Both the position numbers and the translations under genes were made by a program. A stretch of DNA of 64,000 nt from Streptomyces sp. NRRL F-2664. GTDB taxonomy: Bacteria > Actinomycetota > Actinomycetes > Streptomycetales > Streptomycetaceae. The stretch is taken from NCBI RefSeq assembly GCF_000719345.1, contig NZ_JOFX01000006.1, positions 62,001 through 126,000 of the forward strand, written 5' to 3'. Below the pieces are notes generated by a model. The model made no database searches and was not told the DNA's origin. It worked only from the letters and a program-made list of their open reading frames with translations. This document shows, piece by piece, positions 45,660 through 53,710 of this stretch (position 1 is the first letter of the stretch; each line of letters starts with the position of its first letter).

Positions 45660-46598
45660 ATGGAAGCGCTGCGGCATGACGACCCCCGGCGGGTCGGGGC
45701 GTACACCGTGCTCGCGCGGTTCGACGCCGACCCGGAAACCAGCGCTCCCGAGCGGGCGTTCGTCGTCCGCAGCGGTGACGGGGACACGCTCCTCGCGCGG
45801 CTTCCCCGCCCCGGCGTCGATCCGGCCCGCTGGGCCGTCGAGGCCGAAGGGGCCCGGCGGCTCGCCGTGTCGGGGTTCCTGACGGTCGGCGAGGTCGGCG
45901 GCGGTGCGGGTGAGCCGCCCTGGTGCGCGGGCCCGTACGTCCCCGCCCTCACGCTGCCCGCTGCCCTGCGGGCGCACGGCGGGCCGCTGCCCGACCCGGT
46001 CGTGCGGGCGCTGGGTGCGGCCCTCGCGCGGACGCTGGCCACCGCCCACGCGCAGGGAGTCACGCACGCCGGTCTGTCCCCCTCCGCCGTGCTGCTCACC
46101 ACCGACGGCCCCCGCCTGAGGTGCTACGGCGCCGTACGGGCCGCCGCGCCCGACGGCGAGCGGCGCGACGGGTTGCCGGGGCTCGACTCCGGCAGTCTCG
46201 CCCCCGAGCCGGCGGCCGGCGGCCGGCCGCAGCCGCCGGGCGACGTGTACGCGCTCGGCGCCGTACTGGCCTACGCCGCGACCGGCCACACCGTGCCCGA
46301 ACGCGACGAGCTGCCCGCCTTCCTGCGCGAGCCGGTCACGGCCTGCCTCTCCCGCGACCCCGACCGGCGCCCGCAGGCGCACCAGCTCCTCATGTACCTG
46401 GAGCAGGCCGCGTACGAGGCGACACCGCCGGTGGTGACCGCGGCCCCGACCGCGTCCCCGAGCCCGCCCGCCTCTGCGGCCGCCGCGCCCGCCCCCCTCC
46501 CCCTCCCTGCCTCGGTCGTCGTCGCCCTCGCCCGTCAGTCGGCGGAGGTCCTCGCCGCCGAACCGCCCCTCGACGCCTCCCGGACGTACCACGGATGA
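45660..46598 (+). CDS. Ser/Thr pseudokinase
   Basis: 312 residues with a protein-kinase fold but without catalytic residues. The glycine loop is lost (VLARFDADPETS), the catalytic Lys position reads LLARLPRP, the HRD motif reads THAGLSPSAVLL (near 142), and the DFG Asp is replaced (LRCYGAVRAA near 158). The later GDVYALGAVLAYAATG helix and the DRRPQAHQLL end match kinases well. A Pro/Ala-rich tail follows. Its stop overlaps the start of an active-looking kinase (ATGA), so it may act as that kinase's scaffold or allosteric partner. Confidence 0.85.
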   Translation: MEALRHDDPRRVGAYTVLARFDADPETSAPERAFVVRSGDGDTLLARLPRPGVDPARWAVEAEGARRLAVSGFLTVGEVGGGAGEPPWCAGPYVPALTLPAALRAHGGPLPDPVVRALGAALARTLATAHAQGVTHAGLSPSAVLLTTDGPRLRCYGAVRAAAPDGERRDGLPGLDSGSLAPEPAAGGRPQPPGDVYALGAVLAYAATGHTVPERDELPAFLREPVTACLSRDPDRRPQAHQLLMYLEQAAYEATPPVVTAAPTASPSPPASAAAAPAPLPLPASVVVALARQSAEVLAAEPPLDASRTYHG

Positions 46599-48811
46599 TC
46601 GCCCCGCTCACGCACGACGACCCGTACGCGCTCGGCGGCCACCGCCTCGTCGCCCGCCTCGGCAGCGGCGGCATGGGGACCGTCTACCTCGCCCGTTCGG
46701 CGACCGGGCGCACCGCGGCCCTGAAGACGATGCACGCGCACATCGCCGCCGATCCCGCCGTCCGCGCCCGCTTCCGCCTCGAAGCGGATGCCGCCCGCGT
46801 GATCGGCCCCGTGCACGGCGCGCGCGTCTTCGACGCCGATCCGCTCGCCGAGGTCCCCTGGCTGGCCACCGAGTACGTCCTGGGCCCGCCCCTCGACGAG
46901 GCCGTGCGTCTCGCGGGGCCGCTGCCCGAGCGCGCGGTCCGCGCCCTGGGGGCCCTGCTGTGCGCGGCGCTGGGGCAGCTCCACGCCTCGGACGTCGTCC
47001 ACCGCGACCTCAAGCCCTCCAACGTCATGGTCACCGCCGACGGCCCCAAGGTCATCGACTTCGGCATCGCCCGCGCCCTCGGCGACGACCGCCTCACCCG
47101 CACCGGCACGGCCGCCGGCACACCTGCCTTCATGTCGCCCGAGCAGGCCACCGGCCAGGAGCACACCCCCGCCGGCGACATCTTCGCCCTCGCCGGCGTC
47201 CTCGTCTTCGCGGCCACCGGACACGGCCCCTTCGGCAGCGGCGGCCACGCCGACCTCATGTACCGCGTCCGCCACGCCGACCCCGACCTCATCGGCGTCC
47301 CGCCGGGCCTGCGCCCGGTCCTGGCCCGCTGCCTCGACAAGGACCCCGCGGGCCGCCCCGCCACCGGCGACCTCGCCGCCCTGCTGCACCCCGGCCCGGG
47401 CGGCTTCGCCGACCACCTCCCCGAGCCGCTGCTCGCGGAGATCACCCGCCGCGCCGGCGCCGTGTGGAGCATCCCGCCCCGGCGCCTCCCGGCCCCGCCG
47501 GAGCACGGAGTCCCCGCGACCGTCCCGAGCGACTCCCCCCGGCCGCACGCCCCGACGGCCGGCACGAAGGGGTCCGGCCCGTCCCGCCGCCGGCTCCTCA
47601 CCCTCGGCGCAGCCGCCGGCCTCGCGGCGGCCGGTGCAGGCGCCGGCGTGTGGGCCCGGTTCGGCCGGCCGGACACCACCGCCGCGCAGCCGCCCGCCGC
47701 CGCGCCCACCGGGGGTCCCGCACGGGACCTGCTCTGGCAGGAGCCCGTCAGCTACGCCGACCCGCTGATCCCACCCGCACCGCTCCTCCTGGACGGGCTC
47801 CTCCTCGTCGGCGAGTACGGGGTGAAGGGCCTCGACCCCGCGACGGGCGCGGCCAAGTGGGCCGATCCATCGGTGTACTTCATGCGCCGCACCACCACCG
47901 ACGGCACGAAGATCTACTCCGCCGACCACGCCCTCGACGAGAACGAGCCGCTCCGCATCGCGGCGGTCGACACGGCCACCGGCAAGCTCCAGGCCCCCTT
48001 CGGCACGCTCAAGGATCTGCAGGCGATCCTCTACGGGACGCAGCTGCTCTGCGCCGCCCCCGACGCCGTCTACCTCGTGGGCGGCCGCGGCCCGCACCTC
48101 CGCGACGGCTTCCTCAAGGACCAGAAGTGGTTCCTGCTGAAGGTCGACAGCCGTTCCGGCGGGAAGCTCTGGGAGGTCCCGCTGCCCGCACGCCCCGACC
48201 GGTCCCCGCACCTGCACTTCTTGTCCGCCCGCGCCGTGGGCGGCCACCTGGTCCTCGTCCAGCAGTCCGCGGACCGGGAACCGCGCCTCGTCGTGCACGA
48301 CGCGCTGACGGGCCGGGCGCTGTGGGACCGCCCGCTGCAGAGCCCGCAGCCGGTCCTGAATCGGGCCCACCTGGCCGTGGACGACCGGCACGTGTACCCG
48401 TCGGCCGGTGAGCTCATCGCGCTCGACCTCGCCGACGGCAGGCCGGCCTGGCGCTTCGCGGGGCGGACCCCGACGGCCCGCTTCGGTCCCCCGGCCGTCA
48501 AGGACGGCGTGGTGTACGCGGTCGAGGAGAACCGCGGCCTGGTCGCACTCGACGCCGCGAACGGCACCCCACGGTGGACGGAGGGGCCCCGAACGGTCGC
48601 CGCCGAGGACCTCGGCGTCCCGCCCGCGGTCGGCATCTCGACGGTGTACGCGTACTCCGGCGCCTCCGCCGCACTGGTGGCCGCCGACCTGCGCACCGGC
48701 GCCCCGAGCAGGCCCGTCGGGGCCGCCCGGGCCCGCTTCTTCGCCGATCCCGCCGCCCGGCGGCTCATCGCCGTCGGTGACGCGTACGTCGCCGCGTACC
48801 CCCTCGCCTGA
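46595..48811 (+). CDS. Ser/Thr protein kinase with beta-propeller (PQQ-like) sensor
   Basis: 738 residues from the ATG at 46595, overlapping the pseudokinase stop. The kinase domain is complete: GSGGMGTVYLAR near 23, the catalytic Lys in AALKTM near 42, HRDLKPSNVM near 138, DFGIAR near 156 and the APE-like SPEQA. A single transmembrane segment (about 333-352, preceded by SRRRLLTLG) leads to an extracytoplasmic domain of PQQ-like propeller repeats (390-738). The plan is a receptor kinase; the ligand is unknown. It is a Hanks-type (PknB-like) enzyme. Confidence 0.93.
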   Translation: MIAPLTHDDPYALGGHRLVARLGSGGMGTVYLARSATGRTAALKTMHAHIAADPAVRARFRLEADAARVIGPVHGARVFDADPLAEVPWLATEYVLGPPLDEAVRLAGPLPERAVRALGALLCAALGQLHASDVVHRDLKPSNVMVTADGPKVIDFGIARALGDDRLTRTGTAAGTPAFMSPEQATGQEHTPAGDIFALAGVLVFAATGHGPFGSGGHADLMYRVRHADPDLIGVPPGLRPVLARCLDKDPAGRPATGDLAALLHPGPGGFADHLPEPLLAEITRRAGAVWSIPPRRLPAPPEHGVPATVPSDSPRPHAPTAGTKGSGPSRRRLLTLGAAAGLAAAGAGAGVWARFGRPDTTAAQPPAAAPTGGPARDLLWQEPVSYADPLIPPAPLLLDGLLLVGEYGVKGLDPATGAAKWADPSVYFMRRTTTDGTKIYSADHALDENEPLRIAAVDTATGKLQAPFGTLKDLQAILYGTQLLCAAPDAVYLVGGRGPHLRDGFLKDQKWFLLKVDSRSGGKLWEVPLPARPDRSPHLHFLSARAVGGHLVLVQQSADREPRLVVHDALTGRALWDRPLQSPQPVLNRAHLAVDDRHVYPSAGELIALDLADGRPAWRFAGRTPTARFGPPAVKDGVVYAVEENRGLVALDAANGTPRWTEGPRTVAAEDLGVPPAVGISTVYAYSGASAALVAADLRTGAPSRPVGAARARFFADPAARRLIAVGDAYVAAYPLA

Positions 48812-48837
48812 GCTCACAGAAAGCAGCACCGCACGCC

Positions 48838-50940
48838 ATGAAGCCCCTGGAATCCGGAGACCCGATCCGCCTGGGCCCGTACCGTGTCCTCGCCGTCCTC
48901 GGCGAAGGAGGCATGGGCAAGGTCTACGTCGGCCAGGACGGCGAGGGACGCGCCGCCGCGGTGAAGGTGCTGCACCCCCACCTGGCGCACGACCACGACC
49001 TGGCCCGGCGGTTCGTCCGCGAGGCCCGCATGGCCGCCGCGGTCGGCGGCCCGTCCGTGGCCCGGGTCCTGGACGCCCGGACCGAGGGCGGACGGCCTTG
49101 GATCGCCACCGAGTTCCTGACCGGCCCGACCCTCTCCGACGCCGTACGCTCCCACGGCCCGCTCGACGAGCCGACCGTACGGGCCCTCGCGGCGGCCCTC
49201 GCCGGGGCGCTGCGCGACATCCACGCCGCGGGCCTCGTCCACCGGGACCTCAAACCCGCGAACATCGTGCTCACCGCGGCGGGCCCGCGCGTCATCGACT
49301 TCGGCATCGCCCGCCCCGAGCACGGCCTCACCCTCACCACCACCGGCCAGGTCCCGGTCACCCCCGGCTACGGTGCGCCCGAGCAGGTCCTCGGGCAGCG
49401 CGTCGGCCCGGCGGCCGACGTCTTCTCCCTCGGTGCGGTCCTGGTGTACGCGGCGAGCGGGCTGCACGCGTACCAGGGTTCGCACGTCGCCGCCGTGCAG
49501 TACGAGGTCGTGCACGGGGAGCCGCGCCTGGACCGGGTACCGCCCGCGCTCCGGCCGCTGATCGCCCCGTGCCTCGCCAAGGACCCGGCGTCCCGGCCGC
49601 TGCCGGACCGGATCGTCCTCTCGGCCGCGCCGCCCCGCGGTGCCGAACGCGCCTGGCGGCACGGCGCGATCGCGCAGGACATCGCGGCCCGGGAGCACGG
49701 CCTGCGCCGGCTGACCGCCGTACCGGGCGGGGTCGCACCGCGCCCGCTCTCCCGGCGCCGACTGCTGACGGGCCTGGCGGCCGGCGGGTCCGTGCTGGCG
49801 GCCGGCGGGGGTGCCGCGGCCTGGTGGGGCCTGGCGAGCCGTTCCGGCGGTGACCCCTTCGACCTTCCCCCGGCCGTGCGGACGCCGGAGGGCAGGATCC
49901 TCGACGCGAAGAAGGGCGACTACGTCCTGGGGGAGACTCCCGCGCCGCTGTGGAGCGTCGCCTCGGCCGTCTCGGCCGACACGCCCGCGCCCCTGCCCGT
50001 ACGGGACGTGGTGATCGTCGCGGCGCCGGAGGGCGGCATCGCCGCGCGCAGCGTCGTCGACGGCACACTGCGGTGGACGGCGGCGGACGCGGTGGCGACC
50101 AACCGCTATCTGTCCCTCTCCGACCGGCTGGTGGCCGCCACGGACGGCGACGGGAGACTCGTGACGTTCGTCGCCTCGACCGGGAGGCCCAGGTGGACGG
50201 CTCCCGCGGAAGCCGCATGGCTCCTCGCCGCGGACGACGAGGCCGTCTACCTGGTGACGAAGGACCGGCGCGTGCGCAGCGTCGGACGCGCCGACGGCAG
50301 GATCCGCTGGACCGTCGGCGTGGGCGCCGACCTCGGCACGAAGGCCGCCTCGCGCGGCCTGGCGGCCCAGGGCCGACTCGTCGTCACGGCGGCGGACGGC
50401 AGTGTCGTCGCCCTCGACACCGCCGACGGCCGCACGGTCTGGGACCTCCGCGAGCAGTCCGCCGGCGGCCGGGCCATGGTCGCCCTGTCGGGCCGCACGC
50501 TGTGCGTGAGCGGGAAGAACCTCTCCGCCGTCGACGTCGTCGACGGCAAGCAGCTCTGGTCTGCCGAGAACCCGAAGCCGGCGGACGGGACGCCGGTCTC
50601 GTGGGGCCCGCCGACCATCCACGGGGACCACGTCTACGCGAGCGTCCTGACCTCCCCCCTCCGCCTCGACCTGCGCACCGGCCGGGGAACGGACTGGGCC
50701 TACCAGCTCCTGTTCGAGTGCGATGCGCCCAGCCCGCTCGTCGTCCAGGGCAACGGACTGTGGTCCGTCGCCGTCAACAGGACGGAGGGGGGCGTCAACG
50801 TCGTCGACCTGTCGGCCGAGGGCAGGACGTCGTGGGTGTTCCGCATCATCAAGAACCCCGACCGCTACTGGATCACGGCAGACGCGAACCGCGTGTTCCT
50901 CCTCGACGGCACGACCCTCGCCGCCCTGCCCGTGTTCTGA
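48838..50940 (+). CDS. Ser/Thr protein kinase with PQQ-like repeats
   Basis: 700 residues. Kinase motifs are intact: GEGGMGKVYVGQ near 22, AAVKVL near 41, HRDLKPANIVL near 138 and DFGIARP near 157. A membrane segment (about 307-328, after RPLSRRRLLTG) separates it from an extracytoplasmic propeller domain (350-700) with WTAADAVATN-type repeats. It begins 27 bases after the preceding kinase and shares its layout, so the two are probably old duplicates and cotranscribed. Phosphorylation targets are unknown; the adjacent type VII machinery is one possibility. Confidence 0.93.
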   Translation: MKPLESGDPIRLGPYRVLAVLGEGGMGKVYVGQDGEGRAAAVKVLHPHLAHDHDLARRFVREARMAAAVGGPSVARVLDARTEGGRPWIATEFLTGPTLSDAVRSHGPLDEPTVRALAAALAGALRDIHAAGLVHRDLKPANIVLTAAGPRVIDFGIARPEHGLTLTTTGQVPVTPGYGAPEQVLGQRVGPAADVFSLGAVLVYAASGLHAYQGSHVAAVQYEVVHGEPRLDRVPPALRPLIAPCLAKDPASRPLPDRIVLSAAPPRGAERAWRHGAIAQDIAAREHGLRRLTAVPGGVAPRPLSRRRLLTGLAAGGSVLAAGGGAAAWWGLASRSGGDPFDLPPAVRTPEGRILDAKKGDYVLGETPAPLWSVASAVSADTPAPLPVRDVVIVAAPEGGIAARSVVDGTLRWTAADAVATNRYLSLSDRLVAATDGDGRLVTFVASTGRPRWTAPAEAAWLLAADDEAVYLVTKDRRVRSVGRADGRIRWTVGVGADLGTKAASRGLAAQGRLVVTAADGSVVALDTADGRTVWDLREQSAGGRAMVALSGRTLCVSGKNLSAVDVVDGKQLWSAENPKPADGTPVSWGPPTIHGDHVYASVLTSPLRLDLRTGRGTDWAYQLLFECDAPSPLVVQGNGLWSVAVNRTEGGVNVVDLSAEGRTSWVFRIIKNPDRYWITADANRVFLLDGTTLAALPVF

Positions 50941-50971
50941 GCCGCCGGGCGTCGCGCGGCGGGCCCGGCGG

Positions 50972-51643
50972 TCAGACGCGGAAGGGCGGCTGCGGCCAGC
51001 GGTGCGGGCGGTACGGGGCCCACCACCAGAGGTCGCCGACGCCGACCAGGAGGGACTCGGCGGCCAGATCGGCCCGGACGGACGGGACGAGTCCGTCGGC
51101 CGTCGGGGCCGCCCGGACGGCCTCCACGCCCGCCAGGTAGTCCGGTTCGTCGATCACGATCCGGTTCAGCACGCCGGACCGGTGGTCACGGATCTCCAGG
51201 AAGCCGGGTCCCCTGCGGACGACGCACTTGCCGAGGAAGAAGCCCTCGGCCCAGGCCGCCCGCAGTTCCGCCGCGTCGGCGGGCCCCTCGATCCCCGACG
51301 GCGGGTAGAGGTGGCTCAGCGTGAACGCCGAGGGGCCGGACCGGCAGGACCCCGCCTCGGGCAGGCGCACCCGCCAGTCGACGACGACGCCCCACGCGGT
51401 CAGCTCCCGCAGCAGGTTCAGGAGGCGTACGGCGCACAGCGGAGCGGCCGCGGGAGACAGGTCCACGAGGGCGCCGAACTCGGCCCGCCGTACGCCCGTG
51501 CGGTACAGCTCCCGGGCGATGTGCGCCGCGTCGGCGCAGGCGTCGGCGACGGCGACGCTGCCGAGGTGCATGCCCGGCAGGGTCCGCGCATGGTCCCGGT
51601 AGTCCCGCCACAGGTCGATCACGGGCTTGCGGGCGGCGATCAC
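50972..51643 (-). CDS. DUF5825 protein of the radical SAM RiPP operon
   Basis: 223 residues from the GTG at 51643, which overlaps the radical SAM stop by four bases (GTGA). The protein begins MIAARKPVIDLWRDYRDH and resembles the DUF5825 family, found with RiPP-maturation radical SAM enzymes as I recall. No cofactor motif is visible. Co-translation suggests a dedicated partner of the enzyme, for example a substrate-binding or second-step protein. A long in-frame reading extending to 53527 is a shadow of the radical SAM gene. Confidence 0.82.
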   Translation of the reverse strand: MIAARKPVIDLWRDYRDHARTLPGMHLGSVAVADACADAAHIARELYRTGVRRAEFGALVDLSPAAAPLCAVRLLNLLRELTAWGVVVDWRVRLPEAGSCRSGPSAFTLSHLYPPSGIEGPADAAELRAAWAEGFFLGKCVVRRGPGFLEIRDHRSGVLNRIVIDEPDYLAGVEAVRAAPTADGLVPSVRADLAAESLLVGVGDLWWWAPYRPHRWPQPPFRV

Positions 51644-53553
51644 GAGGCGTCCTCGTACGCGGGGCCGGGGATCCGGGCGAAGTCCCGGGTCAGGTCGGGC
51701 GCGGAGCCGCCGAGACGGGTCAGCTCCGCGTTGGTGCCGAGGGGTACGACGTGGACGTACCGGCCGGCGTCCTCGTAGAGGAGCCCGGCCTCGCCCCACT
51801 CCGCGAGCAGTTCGGCGACCCGGGACGCGCAGACGCTGCCGGTGAACCGGGCGCTGAGCCGGTGGGTCAGCGACTGGAGGCTGCGGGGGTCCTCCAGGAG
51901 GCGGAACGCGGCCACCTCGACGGGGTCGGTGATGCTGCGGGTCGTCCAGTCGAAGTCCTCCCGCCGGTTGGTCAGCACGATTCTCGATCCGATGTCGTAG
52001 CGGGTGAGGCTGCTGTGGAGGTGCAGGTCGCGCCACCGCTCGACGGCGGCGCCGAGCTGCTTGGCGAGGGTCTCGTCGATGCCGGCGTGCGGGGCGTCGA
52101 AGAGGTAGGCCAGGTCGTGGAGCTCCGCCTCGGGCAGGTCGTGGACGATCGCGTAGTGGGAGGCCGGGCGCAGCGGGGCGAAGCCCAGCTCCGGCCGGTC
52201 GAAGTACGGGCTGAACCGCTCGATCTCGATGCGGGTGACGCCGTCCGGCGGGGTGAGGTGGGCGAGGGCGGGCAGTTGCCGGATCACCTCGGTGTAGTCG
52301 CGCTCGCGCTCGCCCGGGAAGCCGTACAGGTAGTTCCACGTGGCCCACAGGCCGGCCGACTGGGCGTCCCGCAGGTGGCGTACGTTCTGGCAGCCGGTGA
52401 CGCCCTTGTCCATCAGCCGCAGGACCCGGCTGCTCAGGCTCTCGATGCCCGGCTGCACCTGGACGAGGCCGGCGTCGGCGAGGGTCTTGAGCTGGCGGTA
52501 GCGGAGGTTGGACTTGATCTCGTAGTGGAAGCGCAGGTCGTGGCCCTGCTCGATCAGGGCGGGCAGCACGCTGCGCAGGTATCCCATGTCGAGGATGTTG
52601 TCGACGACGAGGATGTCGAGCACCTGGTGGCGCCGGGTCTGTTCCGCGATCTCCTGCAGGAACGTCTCGGGCGCCTTGCTGCGGAAGGCCATCGAGGATC
52701 CGTTGAGCCCGCAGAACGTGCAGTGGTGCTTCTCGCCCCACCAGCAGCCGCGCGATCCCTCCAGCACCAGCTTCGGCTCGATCCGGGAGCATGCCGCGGA
52801 CGTCTGCACGCGGTGGAAGTAGGGCCGGTAGTCCGGCTGCCTCAACTCGCCGGGCGGCAGCGGGAGGCGGGTCATCGCGTTCGCCCGGTGGGCCCCGTCC
52901 CCGGTGCGCCAGCACAGTCCCGCGACCGTGGCCGGGGCCGTCCCGCCGCGGACCACGTCGAGCAGGGCGGGGAACGCCCGCTCCCCCTCCCCGCGCACGA
53001 CGAAGTCGACGGCGGGGAAGTTGCGGTGCAGGGCGGCGCCCTGTGGTCCGTCGCAGTTGGCGCCGCCGAGCACCGTGACGGTGCCCGGCGACAGCCTCTT
53101 GACCGCCGCGGCTGTCGCCAGCGCGGCCGTGTTCTGCTGGAACGTGGTGGTGAAGCCCACCACGTCCGGCCGGGTGTCGGCGATCCTCGCGGCCAGTTCT
53201 TCGACGAACCGCCCGGACGCCTCGTGCAGGGCCAGGCACACGGCCCGCAGGTGCGGGCTGAGCCCCTGCGCCATCTGCTCCTCGAATGCACGCACCCGCC
53301 ACGACGGGACACCGTGGAGGGCGCTGGAGAACACCCAGTCCCCATAGCCTTCGAAGTACGCGTGGCTGGCGAAGAACTCGTAGTCCTCGACGCTCAGTCC
53401 GATCGCTTCCGCCGCCCAGTCGTAGAAGTCCAGGTTGGCGTTGACCGTCTCCACGTCCGCCCGGTGGGAGCGGCCGACGGAATGCAGGATCCCCAGAGCG
53501 AGGGACGGCGTGTCCAAGGAGGCCCACGGCATGTTCACCAGAATCACACGCAT
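51640..53553 (-). CDS. B12-type radical SAM RiPP-maturation enzyme (rSAM_ocin family)
   Basis: 637 residues from the ATG at 53553. The N-terminal region (about 1-200) has the fold of a cobalamin-binding domain (MRVILVNMPWASLDTPSLAL, then VGFTTTFQQN and VLGGANCDGP). The radical SAM cluster motif is the unusual CX7CX2C, GCWWGEKHHCTFCG at about 267-280, typical of the RiPP maturation radical SAM C-methyltransferase family. A C-terminal region of about 200 residues follows. The expected chemistry is methylation of unactivated carbons in a peptide. The 35-codon peptide gene lies 25 bases upstream. Confidence 0.92.
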   Translation of the reverse strand: MRVILVNMPWASLDTPSLALGILHSVGRSHRADVETVNANLDFYDWAAEAIGLSVEDYEFFASHAYFEGYGDWVFSSALHGVPSWRVRAFEEQMAQGLSPHLRAVCLALHEASGRFVEELAARIADTRPDVVGFTTTFQQNTAALATAAAVKRLSPGTVTVLGGANCDGPQGAALHRNFPAVDFVVRGEGERAFPALLDVVRGGTAPATVAGLCWRTGDGAHRANAMTRLPLPPGELRQPDYRPYFHRVQTSAACSRIEPKLVLEGSRGCWWGEKHHCTFCGLNGSSMAFRSKAPETFLQEIAEQTRRHQVLDILVVDNILDMGYLRSVLPALIEQGHDLRFHYEIKSNLRYRQLKTLADAGLVQVQPGIESLSSRVLRLMDKGVTGCQNVRHLRDAQSAGLWATWNYLYGFPGERERDYTEVIRQLPALAHLTPPDGVTRIEIERFSPYFDRPELGFAPLRPASHYAIVHDLPEAELHDLAYLFDAPHAGIDETLAKQLGAAVERWRDLHLHSSLTRYDIGSRIVLTNRREDFDWTTRSITDPVEVAAFRLLEDPRSLQSLTHRLSARFTGSVCASRVAELLAEWGEAGLLYEDAGRYVHVVPLGTNAELTRLGGSAPDLTRDFARIPGPAYEDAS

Positions 53554-53578
53554 GTGCGGAGCAGCCCTCCGGCCTTTC

Positions 53579-53686
53579 TCAGAGTCCTTCCGCCGCAAGG
53601 GTCCTGCGCACGCCGATGACGTCCGTGCCGGATCTCTTGCCCGCAGCCATCGCGCGTGGGTCGCTGACGATGGTGGTCTTCTTCAC
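53579..53686 (-). CDS. Candidate RiPP precursor peptide (35 residues)
   Basis: A short gene too small for ordinary gene finding. GTG at 53686 follows ACGGGGATCAAA, and the TGA ends at 53579. The peptide starts MKKTTIVSDPRAMAAG, passes KRSGTDVIG and ends VRRTLAAEGL. It is highly charged at the N-terminus, has no Cys, and is placed exactly where a precursor is expected: 24 bases after the SARP stop and 25 bases before the radical SAM start, on the same strand. Codon third positions are mostly G or C. I do not recognise a family. Core and leader boundaries cannot be set from the sequence. Confidence 0.65.
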   Translation of the reverse strand: MKKTTIVSDPRAMAAGKRSGTDVIGVRRTLAAEGL

Positions 53687-53710
53687 TTTGATCCCCGTCC
53701 GTTTCCGTGG

